A DNA stretch of 64,000 nt from Vibrio sp. 10N (GCF_036245475.1 NZ_BTPM01000002.1:186001-250000), one strand, 5' to 3'. Positions 17,351-25,690 are shown, counted from the first letter of the stretch. The notes: a model not told the origin generated them from the sequence alone. Numbers and translations: made by a program.

Positions 17351-17674
17351 ATGACTTCTACTGTTCAAACAAGCACGACCTCACACCATAGTACTGCTGA
17401 TTGTTCTGAATCCTCGGCGGCTAAGCAGTATTTAATCGATGTACGTTCTCCACAAGAGTTTGCTTCGGGGCATATTCCAGGTTCTTTGAATGTCCCATTA
17501 CAGAGCATTTTCGCGGTTGCTAACAGCGACATCCAGCCTAAAGACAGCCTTATTGTTTACTGTGCATCTGGTATGAGAGCGTCTCAGGCGGTTCAAGTTC
17601 TTGAATCTATGGGTTATCGAAACATCGTTAATGTCGGTACGGTCTCAGCGGCTAGCGACTATATTTCACGATAA
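17351..17674 (+). CDS. Rhodanese-like domain protein
   Basis: 107 residues, a single rhodanese domain. The catalytic Cys lies in IVYCASGMRASQA, whose loop length is that of sulfurtransferases such as PspE and GlpE. DVRSPQEFASGHIPGSLNVP is the conserved CH2A-type segment. The first ~25 residues are Ser/Thr-rich without a signal peptide, so the protein is cytoplasmic. It lies 48 bp before the DsbA-fold gene and both are likely co-transcribed, suggesting a shared role in thiol or sulfane-sulfur chemistry. Confidence 0.88.
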   Translation: MTSTVQTSTTSHHSTADCSESSAAKQYLIDVRSPQEFASGHIPGSLNVPLQSIFAVANSDIQPKDSLIVYCASGMRASQAVQVLESMGYRNIVNVGTVSAASDYISR

Positions 17675-17722
17675 TCGTTTTTAATTCTCAGATGAAGTTA
17701 TAACAAAGCAGGAGAATGCATC

Positions 17723-18379
17723 ATGTTAAAAATCGACTATGTCAGCGATGTACTTTGTGTGTGGGCGTGGGCAGCGGAGGCTCGAAATGATGCCTTGCTA
17801 GCTAACTTTGATGGCCAAATTGAATTATCACCTAAGTTCATTAACTTGTTTGGTGACACGCAAACTCGCATCGGCAAAGGGTGGAGTGACAAAGGCGGTT
17901 TTGATGGATTCGCAAAGCACACCGAAGAGGTGGCAGATAAATTCCCTGAATTGACGCTTAACCCCGCGGTATGGCACAGCATTAGACCAACCAGTTCCAT
18001 GCCTGCACATCTTCACTTAAAAGCGGCAGAGCTTGCTGGTAGCAGCCAAGGTGAAGTATTGCTTCTTGCCAAGTCGTTAAGACAGGCTTTCTTTGAACAA
18101 GGGAGAGATATCAGCAATGTTGAAGTTATTGCGGATGTCCTTGCCTCTCATGGAATAAACCTTGAAGCGCTTCAGCCGCACCTGATGGATGGTTCTGCCT
18201 ACGCGGCACTCTGGAGTGACCAACTGCTGCGTGAGGCTCAACAAATCAAAGGCAGTCCAACCTATATTATTGATGGCGGACGACAAACCTTATTTGGTAA
18301 CGTCGGTTATCGAGTCATAGAAGCGAATGTGAAAGAACTTCTAAAACCGCAAACGGGTGAAGGCGCGAGTTGGTGTTAA
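17723..18379 (+). CDS. DsbA family protein (FrnE/HCCA isomerase-like)
   Basis: 218 residues, thioredoxin fold with helical insertion. The N-terminus DYVSDVLCVWAWAAE carries a single active-site cysteine (C12) in a C-V-W-A arrangement rather than CxxC, and the cis-Pro loop is GSPTYIIDG. Proteins of this type include 2-hydroxychromene-2-carboxylate isomerase-like and FrnE-like oxidoreductases; with one Cys a glutathione-linked or monothiol reaction is likelier than disulfide formation. AGGAG precedes the ATG. It has no signal peptide, so it works in the cytoplasm, probably with the rhodanese encoded just before it. Confidence 0.8.
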   Translation: MLKIDYVSDVLCVWAWAAEARNDALLANFDGQIELSPKFINLFGDTQTRIGKGWSDKGGFDGFAKHTEEVADKFPELTLNPAVWHSIRPTSSMPAHLHLKAAELAGSSQGEVLLLAKSLRQAFFEQGRDISNVEVIADVLASHGINLEALQPHLMDGSAYAALWSDQLLREAQQIKGSPTYIIDGGRQTLFGNVGYRVIEANVKELLKPQTGEGASWC

Positions 18380-18407
18380 CTTAAATTTGTCCTTAAGATC
18401 GAATTAA

Positions 18408-18441
18408 AAGGCGGCTTTACATTGAGAAGTCGTCTTTTCTA
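18408..18441 (+). terminator. Probable terminator
   Basis: AAGGCGGCTT (18408-18417) pairs, using G-U pairs, with AAGTCGTCTT (18427-18436), then TTCT. Moderate strength. Confidence 0.5.
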
Positions 18442-18583
18442 TGAGTATCTTTTAGTCATTTTCGTAAACAACAACCTGTCTATGCATAGAGTTGGAGGCC
18501 TACCTCATTTGTCGATTGGCTTTAGGTTCATATTTGCATAGAAATTTGAGTTCTACCGAATTCTATTGTTTAAGGTCTTCTAG

Positions 18584-18748
18584 TCTCAGAGGTACAACAG
18601 TAATAGTTTTGTTCAGTCATTGATTAAGCATTCCGGGGGGAATGTAGATACCAATATGAATGGCTGGGATGTATCACACGATAAAGTTATTCCAAAGACG
18701 TATTTTGAAGCTCAATGTCCAGTCAAACCGAGGCCAGTGCTGAATTGA
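18584..18748 (+). pseudogene. C-terminal remnant of a larger protein
   Basis: An open frame with no start codon near its beginning (in-frame TAG at 18581) encodes SQRYNSNSFVQSLIKHSGGN, continuing through NGWDVSHDKVIPKTYFEAQC to a TGA at 18746. The Y-N-S-N-S-F-V-x-x-L pattern with a downstream G-W-D is typical of the C-terminus of papain-like or NlpC-like effector and peptidase domains. The upstream part cannot be recovered in any frame, so this is a decayed 3' end. It stops 1 bp before the start of the following membrane protein, as toxin and immunity genes often do. Confidence 0.4.
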
Positions 18749-18749
18749 T

Positions 18750-19055
18750 ATGAATAAAAAATTGTACTTATTTTCATTAGTGTCTTGGCTGAGTGGGCTT
18801 GTTGTTATTCTAGCAACAAGCTTTTTGTTACGTGGACTGGGGAGTGACAGCGGTTTAGGCTTCCCCGAAGTCGTGTGGTTTACTCTTCAAGCTTCACTGT
18901 TTTGCTTCTCGATGGTTTTGGCTTATATGTCAGTTGCCAAAACTAGAGTGGTTTTAAGACTACTGTGGATGTTGTTGATGGCTTTAGTTTGCGGGGTATC
19001 TTATTTGGTACTCACTTGGTGGTATGTTGTCGAGACAGGCGTGGACTCCATTTGA
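18750..19055 (+). CDS. Small membrane protein, hypothetical
   Basis: 101 residues with three hydrophobic helices: LYLFSLVSWLSGLVVILATS, VVWFTLQASLFCFSMVLAYM, and LLWMLLMALVCGVSYLVLTW. No family is recognised. The ATG follows the stop of the upstream gene remnant by one base; no good ribosome site is visible, consistent with original translational coupling. An immunity or accessory role for the lost upstream protein is an inference from position only. A strong bidirectional terminator follows. Confidence 0.65.
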   Translation: MNKKLYLFSLVSWLSGLVVILATSFLLRGLGSDSGLGFPEVVWFTLQASLFCFSMVLAYMSVAKTRVVLRLLWMLLMALVCGVSYLVLTWWYVVETGVDSI

Positions 19056-19096
19056 GACTTTACTTTAGATAGCGCGATGTGCAGTTTGCGGTAGTG

Positions 19097-19137
19097 ATCA
19101 AAAAGGCGACCACATGATGAGAGGTCGCCTTTTTGAT
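19097..19137. terminator. Bidirectional terminator
   Basis: ATCAAAAAGGCGACC (19097-19111) is perfectly complementary to GGTCGCCTTTTTGAT (19123-19137). It serves the membrane protein gene (plus) and the zinc-ribbon gene (minus). Confidence 0.92.
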
Positions 19138-19155
19138 AATTATCGCCTTGTGATT

Positions 19156-19314
19156 CTAATAAGGACGATCTTGCTCCATTTCGCGCTCTTGTGCAGGCTC
19201 AAGTTCATGTAGGTAGGGATCATAAGCGCAGTCGCCAATTTCATTTCTTGGGCAAACATGTACGTTGTTTCTCTCTACCATTGGCGTTTGGCACATTGGG
19301 CAAATTCTGTCCAT
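19156..19314 (-). CDS. Small zinc-ribbon-like protein (52 aa)
   Basis: Only 52 residues. Reading from ATG 19314: MDRICPMCQTPMVERNNVHV, then CPRNEIGDCAYDPYLHELEP and an acidic tail ending DRPY. Four cysteines, C5-x2-C8 and C21-x7-C29, form a likely zinc ribbon. AAGGAGAT stands 4 bp before the ATG, and the bidirectional terminator lies 20 bp past the stop, so both ends of a transcription unit are present. No name can be given. A role in nucleic-acid or protein binding is typical of such ribbons but not shown here. Confidence 0.7.
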   Translation of the reverse strand: MDRICPMCQTPMVERNNVHVCPRNEIGDCAYDPYLHELEPAQEREMEQDRPY

Positions 19315-19612
19315 CGTTATCTCCTTGTTTCGCCTTTATCTCGTTTGTTTTCATCACTTTGTCACCACCCATCATGTATTACCTTCCAACAAGCGTGATC
19401 GTGTGGCGTCGTACGTGCTCGAACAACAGAGGAACTGCGAGCATAGTTAAAGGGTATAGATAGCGATAGAGAGAAATTCAATCGGCTGTTTAAGATCTTG
19501 GGTGAGAATGTGATGAAGAAGAGGATCTGATGTAGAGCGATTTAAAGCGTTACATTGCGATTTTAAGAGGTGGTCACGAGCTGACAAGAAACAACAAAAC
19601 TTCGATTGATTT

Positions 19613-19648
19613 ACTCGCCAAGTGCAGTTTCTGCTGCACTTGGCGAGT
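19613..19648. terminator. Long perfect hairpin after malE2
   Basis: ACTCGCCAAGTGCAG (19613-19627) pairs fully with CTGCACTTGGCGAGT (19634-19648), 9 bp after the malE2 stop. Neither strand has a good U-tract, so it may protect the mRNA end or act with Rho rather than terminate alone. Confidence 0.6.
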
Positions 19649-19656
19649 GGTTAGTG

Positions 19657-20832
19657 TTAGCGCGTTAACTGCTTCTCTGCCGTTGCAAGCGCCTCGGGAA
19701 CAGTCTGGCGACCTAGTAGCGCATTTTCGATGGCAGCGCCTTCAGACATCCAGAAAGTCATCATCTTTGGAATCGCTGGCATGATTTCGCCGTTTTCAGC
19801 GTTAATCATGGTTGAGCGAATGCGCTGATCGGACTCTAGAGTTTGCTGGAAAGATTTCAGAGTCACGGCACCAAGCGGCTTGTCGTTGTTGATAGTGGTG
19901 AGCGCTTCATCGGTAAACAAATAGTTTTCGATAAACTCTACCGCCAAATCTTCATTTGGGCTTGCTGAGCTAATACCGGCACTCAGGATGCCAACGAATG
20001 GGTTCGATTTCTCGCCATCCAGCGTAGGGAAGGTGGCAACGCCGTAGTTGATGCCAGCTTTGTCTAGGTTGCCCCATGACCAAGGTCCGTTGATGGTCAT
20101 CGCGACTTCGCCTTTGGCAAAGGAAGACTCGGCGTTAGCGTAATCCATTCCCGGATTGACGATGCCTTTTTGCTTCATGTTCAACAAGAATGCTAGGTTG
20201 TCCTGAGCGCGTTGGTTGTTGATCCCTGTATCGTTGGCATCATGACCTTGCGCGGTTTTAGCGAACGAATAGGTGCCAGCAGAGACGATTGGCCAAGTAA
20301 AGTAGGCGTTCTTCACATCCCACATAATGGTGTCTTTACCTTGTGCTTTCATCTTAGCGTGAATAGCCGGTAGCTCTTCCCATGACTTAGGTGGTTCTGG
20401 CAGTAAGTCTTTATTGTAAATCAGTGAAATGGCTTCAATAGCAAGTGGGTAGCCAATGAGCTTGCCTTTGTAGTTCACCGCATCCCAACTAAAGTCGACG
20501 AGTTTGTCTTGGAATGCTTTACTCGGTTTCACTTCTCGCAGCAGACCAGATTCGGCATAGCCACCAAAGCGGTCGTGTGCCCAGAAAATGATGTCTGGGC
20601 CATCCCCAGTTGCAGCGACCTGCTGAAAGCGTGCTTCCAATGATTCTGGAAACTGAACGCTGACTTTAATTCCAGTATCGGCTTCAAACTGTCGGCCAAC
20701 CTCTGCTAGCCCTTCGTAACCTTTATCACTGTTGATCCAAATAAGCAGTTCACCTTCTGTGACTGCCATTGCTGGAGCTGCCGTTAACGTTGCTAGTGCC
20801 AAAGCGGTTAAGGATGTTTTTAGTGTTTTCAT
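19657..20832 (-). CDS. Second maltodextrin-binding protein (MalE paralogue)
   Basis: 391 residues from ATG 20832, preceded by AGGAT on the minus strand; the signal peptide reads MKTLKTSLTALALATLTAAP then AMA. It aligns with the malE product over its full length (GELLIWINSDKGYEGLAEVG; GDGPDIIFWAHDRFG; SSFAKGEVAMTINGPWSW), but with many substitutions, so it is an old duplicate, not a recent copy. No permease genes accompany it; it presumably delivers a different dextrin to MalFGK2. A dyad resembling the one in the lysR/glucosidase gap lies 79-97 bp upstream, suggesting control separate from the MalT-type malE. Confidence 0.9.
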   Translation of the reverse strand: MKTLKTSLTALALATLTAAPAMAVTEGELLIWINSDKGYEGLAEVGRQFEADTGIKVSVQFPESLEARFQQVAATGDGPDIIFWAHDRFGGYAESGLLREVKPSKAFQDKLVDFSWDAVNYKGKLIGYPLAIEAISLIYNKDLLPEPPKSWEELPAIHAKMKAQGKDTIMWDVKNAYFTWPIVSAGTYSFAKTAQGHDANDTGINNQRAQDNLAFLLNMKQKGIVNPGMDYANAESSFAKGEVAMTINGPWSWGNLDKAGINYGVATFPTLDGEKSNPFVGILSAGISSASPNEDLAVEFIENYLFTDEALTTINNDKPLGAVTLKSFQQTLESDQRIRSTMINAENGEIMPAIPKMMTFWMSEGAAIENALLGRQTVPEALATAEKQLTR

Positions 20833-20910
20833 TGTGACTATCCTGTCCATTTGCATTGGGATAAGAATAATCGGATGCAATGAGGCGTAAAAATAGCCTT
20901 TTTGTTAAAT

Positions 20911-20928
20911 GATATAGATTTTTGCTAT
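20911..20928. promoter_or_regulatory. LTTR-type dyad (copy 2), upstream of malE2
   Basis: GATATAGATTTTTGCTAT: ATAGA-TTTTT-GCTAT, one mismatch from a perfect dyad and close to the copies at 15471 and 22874. Confidence 0.5.
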
Positions 20929-20959
20929 TTCAGTTGCGAAGGGTGTGATCTGAATGAGT

Positions 20960-20990
20960 CAAAAAAAACCTCAGTTTTCACGCTGAGGCT
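20960..20990 (-). terminator. Amylase gene terminator
   Basis: On the minus strand CCTCAG pairs with CTGAGG across an 8-base loop, followed by eight T. Lies 33 bp past the amylase stop. Confidence 0.85.
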
Positions 20991-21022
20991 TGATAACAGT
21001 GGGCTTCGATGAAGTTGGGCGG

Positions 21023-22834
21023 TTAACGCTCAGTCATCACGAGTTGAAAAATATGTGAAGCCAGTGGATTGAGGACAATATCAACTTGGCCTGAGCCATT
21101 TTCGACACTAAGCTCAGTGGTCACCGCTGGGTCTAGCGCACAAGTTAACGCATAGCTACCATCACTTAACCCTAAGGTTTTGATCACCTCAGGAGGGACG
21201 GCGATCGCCTCACTGCTGGCTTGGTGTGCATCAAAGTTAACCAAGACTAATGCAGCATCGCCTTTGTTCTCGCGCCAGTATCCATAAAGTTTATGGCGAA
21301 GTTCACCATGACGTTCGTCACGCTGAATATCCAGTGACAGTCGAGAGCCTGACATCGCATGGCTATGCTGCACAAAGCGCAGTAAGTTTTGGTAAAAACG
21401 TCGCAGGTTCAGTTCTTGTTCGGTGGATTGCCCGCCATCGAATGCGCCATTGTTCATCCAGCGCTGATGGCTTGGAACACCGATATAGTCAAAAATCGAG
21501 GTACGTGTCGGCTGCCCAAAGCCAGCGTGTTCTTCGCCGGCTTCACCGAGCTCTTGGCCAAAGTAAAGCATGGTGGGCGCGTTACTGATGGTGGCTGAAA
21601 TAACCATTGCTGGTAAGGCTGCTTCGGCGCTACCTGCAAACTCGGCGCAAGAGATCCGCTGCTCGTCATGGTTATCGAGAAAGTGCAGCATGTGGGGTTC
21701 GATGTCACTATGCTCGGTTTGGATGCGAGAGATTGACTCCGTACTATCGCGACCTTGGATAATCGCCTTAAGCGTGTCGTAAAGGTCAACCTTGTCGTAC
21801 AGCGCATCCATTTTGCCAAGCTGAATGTAATCACGATAGAGGTGAGGCTGGTATACTTCTGCCACTAACAAAGTATCGGGGTTGTTCAGTTTGATCGATG
21901 AGTTGAGAAAGCTCCAAAACTCCACCGGAACCATCTCTGCCATGTCATAGCGAAAGCCGTCAACACCTTGCTCCAGCCAAAACATGGCGATGTCGCGAAA
22001 CTTGCGCCATGAGCTTGGTACATCTTTGTCATTCCAGAACTTAGCGTGGTCAGCAAAGCCCTTATGTCGATAGCATTCTGGTAGTTCTGGAAAGTCTTTG
22101 CTGCCATCCGGTCTTACGCCATAATTGACTTTAACCGTTTCATACCAGTCGTCAGCGCTTGGTTTGGCGCTTCTCGCACCATTGCCTGTCCACTTGGCTG
22201 GGTACTCATGATAAGGCTGCTTGAGTAATGGGTGATCCTCGCCACCAAGCGGTGCGAGATGCTCAGGTACATAGGGTAGTTCAAACGCTTGTTCTGGAAT
22301 GTAGTAGAAGTTGTTTTCACGTGAGTACTCGAGGCTGGTGTCATCTTCCGCGCCAAAATCAGTGACACCTTCAGGGTTATTGAGCCCTTGATATTGGCGA
22401 GCGACATGGTTGGGCACAATATCAATCACTACTTTCAATCCCGCCTTGTGTGTGCGCTCAATAAGCTGCTTAAACTCTAGGTTTCTTTGGGCTGGATCGT
22501 CCGCTAAATCTGGGTTCACCGAGTAATAGTCCTTCACCGCATAAGGTGACCCTGCGCGTCCTTTAACAACAGCAGGGTGATCATTGCTAATCCCATACTC
22601 GCTGTAATCGCGAATTACCGCATGGTGCGGCACGCCGGTATACCAGACATGAGTCATGCCGAGGTCTCGAATCGATGTTAGGGCGGCCTCGTTGATATCG
22701 CTAAACTTGCCGACACCATTTTGCTCTATGGTGCCCCAAGGGTGGTTGGTTGAATTGGTATTGCCAAATAGGCGGGTGAAAATTTGGTACAGATGAATCT
22801 TTTGCTCAGGTTTAGAAATGGAAGAGTTGGGCAT
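21023..22834 (-). CDS. GH13 intracellular alpha-amylase
   Basis: 603 residues, no signal peptide. GH13 motifs: region I VVIDIVPNHVAR, nucleophile in GVDGFRYDMAEMV, acid/base in TLLVAEVYQP, third Asp in LHFLDNHDEQR. The N-terminus (HLYQIFTRLFGNTNSTNHPW) is typical of bacterial cytoplasmic amylases that trim imported maltodextrins. It would work on sugars brought in by the second MalE, whose gene lies next on the same strand, beyond a terminator. An ATAGA-N5-TCTAT dyad lies 40 bp upstream of its ATG. Neopullulanase-like activity is an alternative that sequence cannot exclude. Confidence 0.88.
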   Translation of the reverse strand: MPNSSISKPEQKIHLYQIFTRLFGNTNSTNHPWGTIEQNGVGKFSDINEAALTSIRDLGMTHVWYTGVPHHAVIRDYSEYGISNDHPAVVKGRAGSPYAVKDYYSVNPDLADDPAQRNLEFKQLIERTHKAGLKVVIDIVPNHVARQYQGLNNPEGVTDFGAEDDTSLEYSRENNFYYIPEQAFELPYVPEHLAPLGGEDHPLLKQPYHEYPAKWTGNGARSAKPSADDWYETVKVNYGVRPDGSKDFPELPECYRHKGFADHAKFWNDKDVPSSWRKFRDIAMFWLEQGVDGFRYDMAEMVPVEFWSFLNSSIKLNNPDTLLVAEVYQPHLYRDYIQLGKMDALYDKVDLYDTLKAIIQGRDSTESISRIQTEHSDIEPHMLHFLDNHDEQRISCAEFAGSAEAALPAMVISATISNAPTMLYFGQELGEAGEEHAGFGQPTRTSIFDYIGVPSHQRWMNNGAFDGGQSTEQELNLRRFYQNLLRFVQHSHAMSGSRLSLDIQRDERHGELRHKLYGYWRENKGDAALVLVNFDAHQASSEAIAVPPEVIKTLGLSDGSYALTCALDPAVTTELSVENGSGQVDIVLNPLASHIFQLVMTER

Positions 22835-22873
22835 AAAATCTCACCAAGCTGATGTTGTAGGAGTTCTGTTTTG

Positions 22874-22892
22874 GATATAGAAAAAATCTATC
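22874..22892. promoter_or_regulatory. LTTR-type dyad (copy 3), upstream of amylase
   Basis: GATATAGAAAAAATCTATC: perfect ATAGA-AAAAA-TCTAT dyad, the best of the three copies. Confidence 0.6.
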
Positions 22893-22980
22893 ACGTCAAT
22901 CTAGTGTAGTTGAAGGGAAAAGATGAAAACTCCTCCTTTTGGTCGATGATTTAGGGCGTAGATGAGATCTGGATAACAAA

Positions 22981-23004
22981 TGCAGACCGAGAATTCAGTC
23001 TGCA
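22981..23004. terminator. Hairpin after thioesterase gene
   Basis: TGCAGAC (22981-22987) pairs with GTCTGCA (22998-23004), 39 bp past the minus-strand thioesterase stop. The minus strand continues TTTGTTAT, a weak U-tract. Confidence 0.45.
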
Positions 23005-23042
23005 TCAATTTTAGGGCTTGATTAACAAGTAAGGAGAGGAAA

Positions 23043-23528
23043 TTACTTGAGATATTTGACGTGCGCTTCCATCTCTTCACCAATCTGCTTGCGCATGTTC
23101 ATCAGCTTGATAGCCGATTCACGAAGTTTAATATCGTCTTCAGTCTGCGGTACCCACTCTGGCACCTCGGTTGGTTTGCCATTTTCATCTACCGCTACCA
23201 TGATCACGATGCAGTGTGTTGTGAGACGATTTTTCAGCTCTTTGGGATCGCTAGCTTGTACGTCAATGGCAATGTGCATTGAACTTCTGCCGGTATAAAT
23301 CACTTTGGCACTTACTTCCACCAAGTTGCCAACGTGGATTGGTTCTACAAAACGAATACCGCCGGCATAGGCCGTAATACAATACTTACCACTCCAAGCC
23401 GCGCTGCAGGCGTATGCTGCTAAATCAATCCATTTCATTACTGCGCCGCCATGCACTTTGCCGCCAAAGTTAACATCGCCCGGCTCGGCAAGAAAACGCA
23501 GGGTGGTCTCTCTTCTGCCACTACTCAT
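23043..23528 (-). CDS. Acyl-CoA thioesterase (hotdog fold)
   Basis: 161 residues. The hotdog signature is clear: DVNFGGKVHGGAVMKWIDLA, with the catalytic Asp, followed by AYAGGIRFVEPIHVGNLVEV. It is of the YciA/BFIT-like acyl-CoA hydrolase type, cleaving acyl-CoA to free acid and CoA in the cytoplasm. The last 30 residues are charged and helical, as in hexameric members. It stands alone on the minus strand, with the amylase gene downstream beyond a hairpin. Confidence 0.9.
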   Translation of the reverse strand: MSSGRRETTLRFLAEPGDVNFGGKVHGGAVMKWIDLAAYACSAAWSGKYCITAYAGGIRFVEPIHVGNLVEVSAKVIYTGRSSMHIAIDVQASDPKELKNRLTTHCIVIMVAVDENGKPTEVPEWVPQTEDDIKLRESAIKLMNMRKQIGEEMEAHVKYLK

Positions 23529-23626
23529 TATATTTATTCCTTTATCTGAGCTGCTAAGTGACTTGATTATGACAAACTTGTTAACAACACGCTATGAGTT
23601 TGACTGTGTGAGTTTTTTGTCGTTCG

Positions 23627-24553
23627 CTATTGTTTATCGATAGTGAGTTTCTGTGCCACCGCTTCTGCTACAAGCTGCAGTTTTTTGGTCTTAATTTGCG
23701 ACAAGATAACGCCGGAAATGACCATGAGTCCGCCAATAAGGTGGAATTGGGTAATCGATTCACCAAGCAGTATCGCGGCTAGGGCGACAGCGATAACGGG
23801 TAACAGGTTCATGAACATAGCACTGCCATCGGCACCAATCAAATCGATAGCCTTAACCCAAAGTAGTGGCGCGACCAACGAGCCGAGTAGTCCTGCGTAG
23901 GCAATGAGCGGCAGAGCTGCGCTACTTGGCATGATTTGTTCACTAGAAAGTAGCAGTGGGAACAGCATGATGACAGCGAACACCCCTTGCGTATAAATCA
24001 GCATCCAACTAGAAAGCTGCATCTTCCAACGTTTTAGCAGCACACAGTATGTCGCATACACAATAGCTGCCAGTACCATCAGGCCATCGCCTTGGGAAAT
24101 GTCTTGATGTAAAAAGAAGCTCACTTCACCTTGGCCAAGCATAAAAGCAAGTCCAGAAAGCGAGATCACGCCGCCTACGATGCTTAGTTTAGAGATACGT
24201 TTACCAAGTAATGGCACGGAAATGAACACCGCGAGCAGGGGGACTAGTGAGGTGATCAGCGCCATATTAGAGGCTGTAGTGGTTGCTGCTGCGTAGTAGC
24301 CCAACGATTGGTTAAGTACCATGCCCAGCAATGCTAGAAACGCGAGTTTGGCGCTGTTTTTGCGGATCTCTGGCCAGTAACGTTTCACTTTCGGCAAGCA
24401 GAATGGCGTCATCACCAAGATAGCAAGCGCCCAGCGATAGAAACTCATCGCGCTTGGTTCAATGGCAGAGGCCGACATCTTGTTCACAATGGCGTTGCCG
24501 CCCCATATCAACACAGTAAAGAAGGGAAGAAGATAGACCACTGTGAACCTCAT
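23627..24553 (-). CDS. EamA/DMT family transporter
   Basis: About 308 residues with ten membrane helices in two homologous halves, the EamA arrangement (first half starts LLPFFTVLIWGGNAIVNKMS; second starts GDGLMVLAAIVYATYCVLLK). A conserved LGESITQFHLIGGLMVISGV marks the second EamA repeat. ATG 24553 (MRFTVVYLLPF) is chosen since the longer reading extends into the palindromic repeat. It lies opposite an AraC-type regulator, likely its controller; the substrate (amino acid, metabolite or drug) is unknown. Confidence 0.88.
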   Translation of the reverse strand: MRFTVVYLLPFFTVLIWGGNAIVNKMSASAIEPSAMSFYRWALAILVMTPFCLPKVKRYWPEIRKNSAKLAFLALLGMVLNQSLGYYAAATTTASNMALITSLVPLLAVFISVPLLGKRISKLSIVGGVISLSGLAFMLGQGEVSFFLHQDISQGDGLMVLAAIVYATYCVLLKRWKMQLSSWMLIYTQGVFAVIMLFPLLLSSEQIMPSSAALPLIAYAGLLGSLVAPLLWVKAIDLIGADGSAMFMNLLPVIAVALAAILLGESITQFHLIGGLMVISGVILSQIKTKKLQLVAEAVAQKLTIDKQ

Positions 24554-24570
24554 CGCGTTTTGTAAGTTGA

Positions 24571-24833
24571 TATACCCAAGTAACCCCAAGATGCGGATTC
24601 AGCGAGATTTGCTTGGTTTGCAGACACGGCGGCGGCTTGAATGCATAGTGGCTCTATGCAGAAAGTCGCCAACAAAGGCTGCAAGCCAAGCAAACTCGCC
24701 CGAAGGGAGCACTAGACAGGGCTTATCTCGGCGTCAAAACCTCTTGAAATGGACTGCCATTCCTGCGAGCTTTTTCCTTGATATAAACCCTGTCTAGTGC
24801 TCTGAATCCGTATCTTGGGGTCACTTGGGTATA
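24571..24833. repeat. 263-bp nested palindromic element
   Basis: The outer arms, 24571-24602 and 24802-24833, are 32-bp inverted repeats with two mismatches (TATACCCAAGTAACCCCAAG, continuing to GATTCAG). Inside lie two further inverted pairs: 24602-24623 with 24679-24699 (around TTGCTTGG), and a perfect 15-bp pair GAGCACTAGACAGGG at 24707-24721 with 24788-24802. A smaller loop GCATAG/CTATGC is at 24642-24659. It is non-coding and would fold into a cruciform with two side hairpins. It resembles dispersed intergenic repeats of vibrios. It separates the EamA gene from the AraC gene. Confidence 0.8.
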
Positions 24834-24901
24834 CATAGTCTGACAGGTCGTTATACTATGATGTATCTTTAAAACGACATTGCGCGCGATAGGAAGACAA
24901 G

Positions 24902-25690
24902 TTGAAAAAACACACTAGAAATTTGCACCCCTCTTTGTCTATCGACAAGATGCCCTCCAATGTTTTCATGAACTTCGATGCGTTTTTGTCGAACACCGAA
25001 ACCCGCGTGCACTGCCACCCATGGGGACAAGTTCAGTTAATCAGTGGTGGTATTTTGGAAATGGAAGCACAAGATACGCGTTTTCTTGCGCCTCCTCATT
25101 TGGCGATTTGGGTGCCTGCAGGTGTGATGCATTGCAGCTATAACCGTAAGCCGCTTGAGTATTGTTCATTAAACATTGCCCATGAGTTCACCGCTGGCTT
25201 CCCCGAAAAAACCAGTCTGATTAAAGTGACGCCCATTGTGTCCTCGATTATCGAAGATTTTCGCCATCGCAATGTAAATATTGGCGAATCTGAAAAAGAC
25301 CAGCGCCTGATTCAAGTGCTTCTTGATCAACTAAGCGATCAGCAAGAGCAGCACCACTTCCTACCTTCGAGTAATAACAAATACCTCGCGCCGATCTTAG
25401 CGGCCATCGAAGAAGAGCCAACCAACGACATTAGCCTTAAAGAGTGGGCATCAAAAGTTCACACCACTGAGCGCACGCTTGCTCGTTACTGCCAAAGCGA
25501 ACTCGGCATGAGTTTTACCGAGTGGCGTTTGCGTGTGCGATATTTGTTTTCTATGGATCTATTACGAAGTGGCCATTCCGTAAAAGAAGTCGCATTTACC
25601 CTCGGCTATAACCAAGCCAGTCCATTTATCTCGATGTTTAAGAAATATTCTGGGCAAACTCCGGAGCAATATAAGAATAAGTTGTTGTAG
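24902..25690 (+). CDS. AraC family regulator with cupin domain
   Basis: 262 residues. N-terminal cupin domain with the metal/effector-like pair in TRVHCHPWGQVQLISGG and HLAIWVPAGVMHCSYN (about residues 38-85); C-terminal double HTH (about 165-260, ISLKEWASKVHTTERTLARY and VKEVAFTLGYNQASPFISMF). Start is TTG at 24902 with AGGAAG seven bp upstream; an internal ATG (residue 17) is less likely because it would clip the cupin. Divergent from the EamA transporter, a frequent pairing in which the regulator induces the exporter. Confidence 0.87.
   Translation: MKKHTRNLHPSLSIDKMPSNVFMNFDAFLSNTETRVHCHPWGQVQLISGGILEMEAQDTRFLAPPHLAIWVPAGVMHCSYNRKPLEYCSLNIAHEFTAGFPEKTSLIKVTPIVSSIIEDFRHRNVNIGESEKDQRLIQVLLDQLSDQQEQHHFLPSSNNKYLAPILAAIEEEPTNDISLKEWASKVHTTERTLARYCQSELGMSFTEWRLRVRYLFSMDLLRSGHSVKEVAFTLGYNQASPFISMFKKYSGQTPEQYKNKLL

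Noticed and set aside
23458..23643. 61-codon frame between thioesterase and EamA genes
   Set aside because: Antisense of the thioesterase start and AT-rich gap; no ribosome site.
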